This document shows, piece by piece, positions 6,342 through 13,017 of a DNA stretch of 13,017 nucleotides. Source of the DNA: Deltaproteobacteria bacterium (lineage in GTDB: Bacteria; Desulfobacterota; Desulfobacteria; Desulfobacterales; Desulfatirhabdiaceae); NCBI GenBank assembly GCA_021778975.1, contig JAJYBO010000056.1, positions 1 to 13,017 of the forward strand. Direction: 5' to 3'. The translations under genes and the position numbers were made by a program. Below the pieces are notes generated by a model. It searched no databases. It worked only from the letters and a program-made list of their open reading frames with translations, and was not told the origin of the DNA. Every line of letters starts with the position of its first letter. Position 1 is the first letter of the stretch.

Positions 6342-9110
6342 ATGATATTCCGTGATACGCCGATGTCTCTGCTCTTCACGGCGGATCCGGAAACCGCGGT
6401 TATCGTCCAGGAGGAACTGAAACATCATGCTCCGCCGATCTCCGAAGAAGAACTCGCGGTCATTGTCAATGACACCATCTGGGGGCTGTCTCAAGAAACC
6501 GCCCTGGGGCACGCCATCGCCGCCGGTCTTATTGAACTTTCCGGACTTGTCGCCGCCGATCTTTTTGAAATGTATCGCGCCTGCATCCGTGAGGCCGGCG
6601 CCAGAAGCGCGTTTCTTGGCCGGATCATGGCGATACATCTGCTTCCCGTTATCCGGACGGAAGATCGCAATTTGATCGGGCGATTTATGAACACGGCGGA
6701 GGCTCTCCAAAAGATCGGCGCTTATACCCTGCAAAACCCGTTCGAAACCCTGTCAGCACTTCTGAAAGCCGGGGATACGCCGTCGGCCGCAGCGTTCATG
6801 ACGTTGCTGACGCAAACGCTTTCTCCCGAATTGTCTTACAATCAGTGCAAACATCTCTGTCATCTTCTTTCAAAAGCAGCGATTTCATTTCCGAAGTCCC
6901 GAAGGTGTTTTCAGATTGAACAGCTTACCCGCATCGCCGGTGTCAGTCCATCACTGGCGGAAAGTTTTTTGGACGGCATGGAGCGGGGGCTTGGCATTCT
7001 AAATACCGGCGGTCTGGGCGCCTTTGTGGCCGACGGGCTGAACCGTTATCACCAGAATCATGCTTCGGGCATACAGTTTTTGTCGCTGGAATCCCGCCTT
7101 GCCCGGGAAACTGCCGAGGCTCTTCAGGTGGCAGTGTCTTTTTCACAGGTCCGGCGCGAACTGAACCGCTATCTTCAGGCCAGAACCGGCGCTGGGCTTT
7201 CCGTACAGCCCATGTCCGAATCGCCTCTTACAGCCGGTTTACCCTATGACGCCGCGATTCTGGCCTGTTCACAGGGGAACCATATCTGCCTGCCCGATGA
7301 AATCGAGCATTTCAGCGACAGAGCTGAAAACCGCAATCTGTACAAATGTCTGACCCGTTTTGAAGCCTGCCACCATGAATTCGGAACATACGACTTCGAT
7401 ATCGAAATGGCGACCGACCTTATCCGGCAGCATACGGGAAAAGCCCCGATTCCAGACGGTCCGGAAAACAGAACCCCGATGCTTCCGGGATCCGGTGCTG
7501 TTTCGGATACGCACCGTTTTTACGAAATGTTTCCCAATCCTGCACTTGCCGCGGATTTATTGGCTATTTTCGAGGAAGGCCGGATACGGATCATTTTGAA
7601 ACAGCGATATCCCGGTATTGTTCATCGGGTACTCTCCCTGTTTCTGAAAGAAGCGATGATGCTGTATTCAAACACGGAAAACGCCGGGCCGCCCGCATCG
7701 CTGTATCTGAATATCGCGTTGGGCGCCTCTGTGAAGGTTCCTGGCGGTGAGGCCGTCATACATGCTTTTGATCGGACGGTTCATCCGGAATCCCGCGTGG
7801 AAGACAGCGCCGTCCTGGTCTGGAAAACGTACGCGGATATCGCGGCGTTGCCGCATATGAATTCCAGGGCAACGTATCGCCCGCTGAAAACCCCTTTTGG
7901 CCTCAGACCCTGGTTTGATATGGCGCTGGATGCGGCGACCGAGTCCAGCGCGGCGATGCTCAAGGACAAATTGCTCCAGAAAGGCGTTCGTGTCTATAAA
8001 TCCGATGTCCGCAAGTTGTTGAAACGACATGACGGCGATATCCGCCGGGAAGACCTTCTTGATCTGGTCCGCAATTCCGGCCGTCCGGATGTCGCCGAGA
8101 CATCTGCAACAGCCATCGTGAATATTTCAGGGCTGGATTTGTCGGATGTGATCCCCCCTTCCGACACCGGTATTCCGGATGCGGCGCCGGCCGCCTGGTA
8201 TCGGGAATGGGACTGTATTCACAGCGATTATCTGGATCACTATACGCGGGTGGTGGATCGGTGTGTGGAAGGCGCAGACGCCCATTTTTATGACCGCGTC
8301 CTGCAACGCTACAGAGAACTGGTCAGCCAGATCCGCTACGCCTTTGAACTGATGAAACCGGAAGGTCTGAAACTACTTCGCAACTGGACCGAAGGCGATG
8401 AACTCGATTACCGCGCGATGCTCGACTTTGTGCTGGATCGTAAATCCGGCCATATCCCGTCCGACCGGTTGTACATCAAACGGCTCAAGCAGGAGCGGGA
8501 TGTGGCGGCTCTGCTGCTCATGGATGTTTCCCGCTCCACCGGAAATTCCATAAACGGCTTACTGCCGGATGGAGGCGAAACGGTGCTGCGCATCGAAAAG
8601 GAGTCAGCGGTGCTGTTCTGCGAAGCCCTTCATATTCTTGGAGACAATTTTGCGGTGGCGGGCTTTTCCGGAAACGGGCGACTGGCGGTGGATTATTATC
8701 ATATCAAGAATTTTGACGAATCCCTGAACGATACGGTGCGCCGTCGCATCAGCGGGCTGACGCCGCAGCGAAGCACCCGCATGGGCGCCGCCATCCGCCA
8801 CGCCGCCGCCTGTCTGGACGCCATGACGTCCAGAGTCAAGCTTCTGATCCTGTTAGGAGACGGTTTCCCCAACGATGTGGGGTATAAACAGGACTACGCC
8901 ATCGGAGACACCCGAAAAGCCATTACCGAAGCCCTTTCCCGCCAGATTCACACTTACGCCATCACCGTCAACATGGCCTGCGATACACGGCTGGACGATC
9001 TCTATGGAACCGTACATCACAGTGTGCTTTCCGATGTTCGGGAGCTGCCGTCACGCCTTCTGAGTATTTACAGCGCGCTGACCCGCACGCACGCCGCGAG
9101 CATTACCTGA
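6342..9110 (+). CDS. NorD/CbbO-like protein with C-terminal VWA (MIDAS) domain
   Basis: This 922-residue cytoplasmic-type protein has no signal peptide or membrane segment. The C-terminal third, from about residue 715, is a von Willebrand A domain with a complete metal-ion-dependent adhesion site: D728-x-S730-x-S732, T812 and D840 (LLGDGFPNDVGY). The neighbouring blocks DTRKAITEA, IHTYAITVN and the LPSRLLSIYSALT ending are characteristic of NorD and CbbO. Those proteins work with a MoxR-type AAA+ ATPase (NorQ, CbbQ) to insert metals into, or reactivate, enzymes. The N-terminal two thirds is helical and less conserved; it includes FEACHHEFGTYDF (340-352), where related proteins often have HExxH-like or HQAG-type sequence. 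No AAA+ partner lies on either side in this window, so the target is unknown. The 6342 ATG has only a weak upstream AGG; the Met at 6363 is an alternative. It may be read from the aap promoter. Confidence 0.8.
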   Translation: MIFRDTPMSLLFTADPETAVIVQEELKHHAPPISEEELAVIVNDTIWGLSQETALGHAIAAGLIELSGLVAADLFEMYRACIREAGARSAFLGRIMAIHLLPVIRTEDRNLIGRFMNTAEALQKIGAYTLQNPFETLSALLKAGDTPSAAAFMTLLTQTLSPELSYNQCKHLCHLLSKAAISFPKSRRCFQIEQLTRIAGVSPSLAESFLDGMERGLGILNTGGLGAFVADGLNRYHQNHASGIQFLSLESRLARETAEALQVAVSFSQVRRELNRYLQARTGAGLSVQPMSESPLTAGLPYDAAILACSQGNHICLPDEIEHFSDRAENRNLYKCLTRFEACHHEFGTYDFDIEMATDLIRQHTGKAPIPDGPENRTPMLPGSGAVSDTHRFYEMFPNPALAADLLAIFEEGRIRIILKQRYPGIVHRVLSLFLKEAMMLYSNTENAGPPASLYLNIALGASVKVPGGEAVIHAFDRTVHPESRVEDSAVLVWKTYADIAALPHMNSRATYRPLKTPFGLRPWFDMALDAATESSAAMLKDKLLQKGVRVYKSDVRKLLKRHDGDIRREDLLDLVRNSGRPDVAETSATAIVNISGLDLSDVIPPSDTGIPDAAPAAWYREWDCIHSDYLDHYTRVVDRCVEGADAHFYDRVLQRYRELVSQIRYAFELMKPEGLKLLRNWTEGDELDYRAMLDFVLDRKSGHIPSDRLYIKRLKQERDVAALLLMDVSRSTGNSINGLLPDGGETVLRIEKESAVLFCEALHILGDNFAVAGFSGNGRLAVDYYHIKNFDESLNDTVRRRISGLTPQRSTRMGAAIRHAAACLDAMTSRVKLLILLGDGFPNDVGYKQDYAIGDTRKAITEALSRQIHTYAITVNMACDTRLDDLYGTVHHSVLSDVRELPSRLLSIYSALTRTHAASIT

Positions 9111-9133
9111 ATGCAGTCATAACGCATCAGATT

Positions 9134-11917
9134 TTATCCAATATCGAGATGGCGCAGGACATAGTTCAATATGCCGCCGTGCTGATAATACGTCACTTCA
9201 ACCGGTGAGTCGAGCCGGGCGATCGCCCGGAACTCGATGGTTTTTCCGTCAGCGCGATGCGCCGATATCCGGAGTTCTTTTTGCGGAGAAAGATCGGCGG
9301 CAATGCCGGTTATATCATAACATTCCGTACCATCCAGTTTCAGAGATTCCTGGTTGTCTCCTGGTTTGAACTGAAGCGGCAGCACCCCCATACACACCAG
9401 ATTGCTGCGATGGATGCGCTCGAAACTTTCCGCCAGCACCGCTCGAATTCCCAGCAGCAACGCACCTTTCGCTGCCCAATCCCGTGAACTTCCGGCGCCG
9501 TACTCTTTACCGGCGATGACGATCAGTGGCGTACTCGTTTTCTGATAGGCCATGGCAGCGTCATAAACAGACATGCGTTCCGCCGGACGGTCGTCTGGTT
9601 GCCACAATGTCCAGCCGCCGTTCACATCTGGCGTCAATCGGTTCTTGAGGCGGATATTGGCGAATGTACCCCGCATCATCACCTCGTGATTGCCGCGACG
9701 CGCGCCGTAAGCGTTGAAGTCCGCCGGGGCGACGTTCTGACCGATCAGATATTGCCCTGCCGGACTTTGGGCCGGAATGGCGCCTGCCGGAGAAATATGA
9801 TCGGTGGTGACGCTGTCTCCGAGAAGCACCAGTACCCTCGCTCCGTGGATATTTGTCAGTGGCCGGGCATCTGGGGTGATGTTTTGGAAAAAAGGCGGCT
9901 CCTTGATGTAGGTGGAAGCGGCATCCCACCGATACCGCGCGTCCTGGGGCGTTGGCAGAGAGCGCCAGCGGCTGTCACCCTCAAAGACGGTGTTGTAAGC
10001 CGTCCGATATCTTTCAGCGCTGACACATGCCGCGACCGTGGATTGAATTTCTTCGGAACTCGGCCAGATATCTTTCAGGAAAACCGGATGGCCATCGCTG
10101 CCGATACCGATGGGATCAGCGTCAAACTGAATATCAACCGTACCGGTGAGCGCGCAGGCCACCACCAGCAGTGGTGACGCCAGATAGTTGATACGTGTCA
10201 ACGGGTTGATTCTGCCCTCGAAATTACGATTGCCGCTCAAAACGGATGCAACGACCAGATCGTGATCTTTGACGACCTGCGCAACGGGGTCTGGCAGCGG
10301 ACCGCTGTTGCCGATGCAGGTTGTGCATCCGAATGCCACCAGATGAAATTTCAGTTGTTCCAGGTACGCCAACAGGCCGGCGGCTTTCAGATAATCAACA
10401 GGCACTCTGGAGCCGGGCGCAAAACTGGTTTTGACCCAGGGTTTCACCGATAGCCCGCGTTCCACCGCTTTTTGGGCCAGAAGACCGGCGCCTATCAACA
10501 CGGACGGGTTGGAGGTGTTGGTGCAACTTGTGATGGCGGCGATGACCACAGCGCCATGATTCAGGCGAAACTCAACACCGTCCATCTGTACCGGAAATCC
10601 TGACGGTGTCGGCAGGGCGCAGTCAGAGGATGACGGCGCCGGCAGGGGACTGCCGCCCTCATGCTCCCATGCTTCGGTCTTCTTCAAATGTTGGGGATCT
10701 GAACCGCAGGTCTCCGCCAGCATGGTTTCGAAAAGAGGTTTTATCTGGCGAAGGGAGATTCTGTCCTGAGGCCGTTTGGGGCCAGCCAGGCTGGGTTCGA
10801 CATGCTGCATGTCAAGTGATACGCTGTCGCTGTACATTGGCGCCGGTGATGTATCGCTCCTGAAAAGCCCCTGGGTTTTGAAATAGGCTTCGATCAGACG
10901 AATCCGGTCTTCCGGTCTTCCGGTGAGCCGATAATAGTCGAGGGTCTTTTCATCCACCGGAAAAAATCCCATGGTGGCGCCGTATTCTGGAGCCATGTTG
11001 GCGATGGTCGCCCGGTCTTCAAGGCTGAGACAGGAAACACCAGGGCCGTAAAATTCCACAAATTTACCTACAACGCCTTTCTTGCGCAGTATCTGGGTGA
11101 TGTGCAGCACCAAATCTGTGGCGGTTGTTCCGGCAGGCGGCGCTCCTTTCAGACAGAACCCCACCACCTGTGGCGTCAGCAGATAATAGGGCCTGCCCAG
11201 CATGACGGCTTCAGCTTCAATGCCACCGACGCCCCATCCCAGAACCCCCAGCCCGTTAATCATGGTGGTATGAGAATCCAGCCCCACCACGGTATCCGGA
11301 AAAGCGGTCTTTCCTTTGGCGTCTTCGGTTATACAGACGCCCCTGGCCAAATATTCCAGGTTGACCTGATGGCAAATACCGGTTGAAGGCGGTACGACGC
11401 TGAAGTTCTGAAAACTTTTCTGTCCCCAGCGCAGAAAAGTGTAGCGTTCGGCGTTTCTCAGATATTCCATTTCGGTATTTCGGGAAAGCGCCATATCGGA
11501 TCCGAAAGCATCCACCTGAACGGAATGGTCAATGACGAGTTCGGCGGGAATTCGGGGATTGATGGCGAGCGGCCTGCCATATAGTCGCTCCGCCGCATCC
11601 CGCATGGCGGCCATATCCACTACCGCCGGAACGCCGGTAAAATCTTGAAGCAACACCCGCGCCGGCATAAATGGAACTTCTCCGGCATTACCGCCGTCGG
11701 GCGTCCATGCCGCCATTTTTTCTATATCCGCAGATGTCGTCAGCACGCCGTCTTCATGCCGCAAGAGATTTTCTAAAAGAATCCGGATGCAGTAAGGTAG
11801 TCTGTCAATGTTGGAAACCCCTTTATTTTGAAGTGCATCCAGACTGTGGTAAGTGAACGGACCCTCCTGAGTTTTCAGTATCTTTCGGGTATCGAAACTG
11901 TTGATTGGCTGTGTCAT
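9134..11917 (-). CDS. acnA: Aconitate hydratase A (aconitase)
   Basis: Aconitase isomerises citrate to isocitrate in the TCA cycle using a [4Fe-4S] cluster. The 927-residue protein shows the AcnA/IRP1 layout. The N-terminus has LPYCIRILLENLLRHEDG, LLQDFTGVPAVVDMAAMRDA and GLDSHTTMINGLGVLGWGVGGIEAE; the centre has EPSLAGPKRPQDR. The cluster ligands are C465 (SCTNTSNPSV) and C531/C534 (GCTTCIGNSG), spaced as in other AcnA proteins. The C-terminal swivel domain carries LLGDSVTTDHISPAG, GNHEVMMRGTFAN and KEYGAGSSRDWAAKG. AGGAGG six nucleotides upstream of the 11915-11917 start codon (MTQPINSF) fixes the start; the longer frame to 12013 runs into the promoter. The linker before C465 is roughly 25-30 residues longer than I recall for E. 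coli AcnA. It is transcribed away from the RsbRD-type gene and toward the NorD-like gene. Confidence 0.96.
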   Translation of the reverse strand: MTQPINSFDTRKILKTQEGPFTYHSLDALQNKGVSNIDRLPYCIRILLENLLRHEDGVLTTSADIEKMAAWTPDGGNAGEVPFMPARVLLQDFTGVPAVVDMAAMRDAAERLYGRPLAINPRIPAELVIDHSVQVDAFGSDMALSRNTEMEYLRNAERYTFLRWGQKSFQNFSVVPPSTGICHQVNLEYLARGVCITEDAKGKTAFPDTVVGLDSHTTMINGLGVLGWGVGGIEAEAVMLGRPYYLLTPQVVGFCLKGAPPAGTTATDLVLHITQILRKKGVVGKFVEFYGPGVSCLSLEDRATIANMAPEYGATMGFFPVDEKTLDYYRLTGRPEDRIRLIEAYFKTQGLFRSDTSPAPMYSDSVSLDMQHVEPSLAGPKRPQDRISLRQIKPLFETMLAETCGSDPQHLKKTEAWEHEGGSPLPAPSSSDCALPTPSGFPVQMDGVEFRLNHGAVVIAAITSCTNTSNPSVLIGAGLLAQKAVERGLSVKPWVKTSFAPGSRVPVDYLKAAGLLAYLEQLKFHLVAFGCTTCIGNSGPLPDPVAQVVKDHDLVVASVLSGNRNFEGRINPLTRINYLASPLLVVACALTGTVDIQFDADPIGIGSDGHPVFLKDIWPSSEEIQSTVAACVSAERYRTAYNTVFEGDSRWRSLPTPQDARYRWDAASTYIKEPPFFQNITPDARPLTNIHGARVLVLLGDSVTTDHISPAGAIPAQSPAGQYLIGQNVAPADFNAYGARRGNHEVMMRGTFANIRLKNRLTPDVNGGWTLWQPDDRPAERMSVYDAAMAYQKTSTPLIVIAGKEYGAGSSRDWAAKGALLLGIRAVLAESFERIHRSNLVCMGVLPLQFKPGDNQESLKLDGTECYDITGIAADLSPQKELRISAHRADGKTIEFRAIARLDSPVEVTYYQHGGILNYVLRHLDIG
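9211..9245 (+). terminator. Candidate intrinsic terminator for the NorD-like gene, inside the 3' end of acnA
   Basis: The perfect 16-bp palindrome CCGGGCGATCGCCCGG (9215-9230) is extended by CGAG (9211-9214) pairing with CTCG (9233-9236) across two unpaired A's. After ATGG comes TTTTT (9241-9245). On the + strand this reads as a GC-rich hairpin with a T-run about 100 nt past the NorD-like stop. The same bases encode acnA residues on the opposite strand, so a chance origin is possible. Confidence 0.35.
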
Positions 11918-11923
11918 AAAAAG

Positions 11924-11929
11924 CCTCCT
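11924..11929 (-). promoter_or_regulatory. Strong ribosome binding site of acnA
   Basis: On the minus strand AGGAGG sits six nucleotides before ATG 11917-11915. It is a full Shine-Dalgarno match and settles the acnA start against the longer open frame that extends upstream to 12013. Confidence 0.85.
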
Positions 11930-11955
11930 GGGTCTGTGTCGGATGAAATATTCGG

Positions 11956-11978
11956 TCACATAAATCGCGACGATGTGA
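11956..11978. promoter_or_regulatory. Nested palindrome in the acnA leader
   Basis: TCACAT (11956-11961) and ATGTGA (11973-11978) form an inverted repeat around an 11-nt spacer that itself contains the palindrome TCGCGA (11965-11970). It lies just downstream of the predicted acnA transcription start, where it could be an operator or an mRNA hairpin. The half-sites are in the wrong orientation for a CRP-type site (TGTGA-N6-TCACA). The regulator is unknown. Confidence 0.35.
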
Positions 11979-11990
11979 ACAACAGCCGCC

Positions 11991-12021
11991 ATTATATATC
12001 GAAAGCAGCGCAAATCGACAA
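11991..12021 (-). promoter_or_regulatory. Predicted sigma70 promoter of acnA
   Basis: On the minus strand TTGTCG (12021-12016) is followed after 17 nt by TATATAAT (11998-11991), which contains a perfect TATAAT. Transcription would start near 11984, giving a leader of about 67 nt. The -10 element is excellent and the -35 weaker. Confidence 0.5.
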
Positions 12022-12056
12022 CAGATTTCGTTTTGCGGGCAGGCTGTCATTTCTTA

Positions 12057-12085
12057 TTGACATGAAATCTCAAGTTGTCTATAGG
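12057..12085 (+). promoter_or_regulatory. Predicted sigma70 promoter of the RsbRD-type gene
   Basis: A perfect TTGACA (12057-12062) is followed after 17 nt by TATAGG (12080-12085). Transcription would start near 12092, about 75 nt before the ATG at 12167. With the acnA promoter it forms a back-to-back divergent pair whose -35 elements are about 35 bp apart. Confidence 0.55.
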
Positions 12086-12166
12086 CAGTCCTTTAATGAA
12101 TTCGATTTTTACGGTTCACGTAAAAAACACGGCCACGATATCACGTACAGGGAGCTTATTTTTGTT

Positions 12167-12736
12167 ATGCAACTCAACAAACTGTTGTCTCAGCGGAAAG
12201 CCGATGTGGTCAAACGCTGGTTTGACGAAGTCGTAAACACATATCCGGGAGAAACAGCTCAGTTTTTGAAACGCCAGAAGAATCAATTCGCGAATCCGGT
12301 CGGAAATACCACACATAATGGGCTGGACGCCCTGTTCGATGTTCTGCTTCACGGAGGAGACCCTGAAGCGATCAATTCCTTTCTGGATCCGATCATTCGC
12401 ATTCGGGCGCTTCAAAACTTCACCCCCTCGCAGGCCACGTCCTTCATTCTGTTTCTCAAGAAAATCGTCAAAGAAATCTTTGAAAAAGAAATTACGGATC
12501 CTCACATGATGGAAGATTTCCTGGATTTTGCATCCAGGGTGGATGATCTTTGCCTGATGGCGTTCGATATTTATTCAAAATGTCGGGAAACCCTTTACCA
12601 GATTCAGGCCAACGAAATGCGCAACCGAACGTTTCGAGCCTTTGAAAAGGCGGGGCTGGTCCGGGACGATCCGGAAGAAGATTCTCCGTATCTGCGACCA
12701 GTGAAGCCGTCTGTCAGCGGCGACAGCAGTCTGTAG
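12167..12736 (+). CDS. RsbRD N-terminal-domain protein (stand-alone)
   Basis: The 189-residue soluble, mostly helical protein resembles the RsbRD (RsbT co-antagonist) N-terminal domain. Features are MQLNKLLSQRKADVVKRWFDEVVNTYP, the TAQFLKRQKNQFANPVGN block, and DPIIRIRALQNFTPSQATSFILFLKKIV (about 75-100). A short acidic-to-polar tail (DDPEEDSPYLRPVKP) follows. In RsbR-type stressosome proteins this domain is a non-haem globin-like sensor module fused to a STAS domain. No STAS domain is present here, so this is a minimal version that may sense a signal or scaffold a partner. From memory, such stand-alone proteins commonly precede dsrMKJOP in sulfate reducers; the next gene is outside the window. 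I chose ATG 12167 because a promoter and GGAG (12 nt upstream, a rather long spacing) precede it and the homology begins there. The in-frame extension upstream reads through the divergent promoters. Confidence 0.75.
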   Translation: MQLNKLLSQRKADVVKRWFDEVVNTYPGETAQFLKRQKNQFANPVGNTTHNGLDALFDVLLHGGDPEAINSFLDPIIRIRALQNFTPSQATSFILFLKKIVKEIFEKEITDPHMMEDFLDFASRVDDLCLMAFDIYSKCRETLYQIQANEMRNRTFRAFEKAGLVRDDPEEDSPYLRPVKPSVSGDSSL

Positions 12737-12776
12737 CAAATCTGACGCCCCCGTTCCAAATCGAATGAACGCAAGA

Positions 12777-12805
12777 TCGAAGTATGATGCTCTTGAATAC
12801 TTCGA
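12777..12805. repeat. 9-bp inverted repeat overlapping the larger element
   Basis: TCGAAGTAT (12777-12785) and ATACTTCGA (12797-12805) are perfectly complementary around an 11-nt loop. The right arm also forms part of the left arm of the larger inverted repeat at 12797-12880, so the two hairpins cannot form at the same time in RNA. It begins 40 nt after the stop of the RsbRD-type gene. Confidence 0.6.
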
Positions 12806-12880
12806 ACGGTAACCCCCACCCCGACCCTCCCCCGCTGGGGAGGGGATAAAGGAAGCCCAGTTGATAACCGTTCAAAGTAT
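12797..12880. repeat. Compound inverted repeat with a C/G-rich central hairpin
   Basis: The outer arms are 12797-12810 (ATACTTCGAACGGT) and 12867-12880 (ACCGTTCAAAGTAT), matching at 13 of 14 positions. Inside sits an 8-bp hairpin, CCCTCCCC (12825-12832) with GGGGAGGG (12837-12844) and loop CGCT. The C-rich text before it (AACCCCCACCCCGACCCTCC) resembles the short interspersed C/G-rich hairpin repeats found between genes in many proteobacteria. Two nested levels of symmetry suggest a mobile MITE- or REP-like element. There is no clear target-site duplication and no T-run. Confidence 0.6.
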
Positions 12881-12974
12881 AAAAAGGGGAATACGGCAAT
12901 GACGGGAGCTGTATGACAGCGGTGGGCTTTGGGGCGAGGTCGCCGATAAAATGGGATATATTCGGGCAGGTGGC

Positions 12975-13012
12975 ATGACGGCGTAACATAGGGCATTACG
13001 CCGGTATGTCAT
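12975..13012. repeat. Inverted repeat near the window end
   Basis: CGGCGTAA (12979-12986) and TTACGCCG (12996-13003) form a perfect 8-bp stem with a 9-nt loop. ATGAC (12975-12979) and GTCAT (13008-13012) can extend it across a bulge. It may be part of a promoter-proximal operator or a repeat; the gene beyond is not in the window. Confidence 0.4.
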
Positions 13013-13017
13013 TGAGG

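Noticed and set aside
11956..11978. CRP/FNR binding site in the acnA leader
   Set aside because: The half-sites are inverted relative to TGTGA-N6-TCACA, and the spacing does not fit FNR (TTGAT-N4-ATCAA).
11918..12013. N-terminal extension of AcnA by 32 residues
   Set aside because: It includes the TATAAT element, and a strong AGGAGG precedes the internal ATG at 11917.
11828..12166. N-terminal extension of the RsbRD-type gene by 113 codons
   Set aside because: It would overlap the start of acnA and run through both predicted promoters. Family similarity begins at the Met at 12167.
12604..12996. Minus-strand open frames over the 3' intergenic repeat
   Set aside because: Products such as SPPQRGRVGVGV are the usual spurious translation of C/G-rich hairpin repeats, and part of the frame is antisense to the RsbRD-type gene.

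Overview
This window looks like a chromosomal segment of an anaerobic, probably sulfate-reducing member of the Desulfobacterota (old Deltaproteobacteria, Desulfobacterales-like). The inference rests on gene content: a DUF1566/FG-GAP surface-type protein, an Aap amino-acid importer, a large NorD-like VWA protein, a bacterial aconitase A and a stand-alone RsbRD N-terminal-domain protein. From memory, the last of these is often found beside the dsrMKJOP sulfite-reduction genes in this group. Nothing in the window proves the taxon.

Layout. (1) 1-1503 (+): 3' part of a large exported-type protein with a DUF1566 (Lcl-like) domain, an Ig-like linker and a repeat region that reads as a six-bladed FG-GAP propeller. 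(2) 1504-1956: intergenic, with a 21-bp hairpin of dispersed-repeat type and a good sigma70 promoter. (3) 1957-6254 (+): aapJ-aapQ-aapM-aapP, a complete polar amino-acid ABC importer, with a stem-loop after the binding-protein gene. (4) 6342-9110 (+): 922-aa NorD/CbbO-like protein with an intact C-terminal MIDAS, 87 nt after aapP and without an AAA+ partner in view. (5) 9134-11917 (-): acnA, convergent with the NorD-like gene (23-nt gap). (6) 11918-12166: divergent promoter region for acnA and the next gene. (7) 12167-12736 (+): 189-aa RsbRD N-terminal-domain protein. (8) 12737-13017: repeat-rich intergenic sequence with nested inverted repeats around a C/G-rich hairpin.

How the genes fit together. 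The aap operon would import amino acids, with AapJ capturing them in the periplasm, AapQ and AapM forming the channel and AapP hydrolysing ATP. Aconitase serves the oxidative TCA cycle. The NorD-like and RsbRD-type proteins are probably an assembly or activation factor and a signalling/regulatory protein; their targets are not visible here.

Most noteworthy signals. The DUF1566 domain carries a run of NNY codons that looks like the variable region of a diversity-generating retroelement, although no reverse transcriptase or template repeat lies in the window. The NorD-like gene is an orphan with a degenerate HExxH-like motif. The 3' intergenic region contains mutually exclusive hairpins. I see no tRNA, rRNA, CRISPR array, transposase or integrase.
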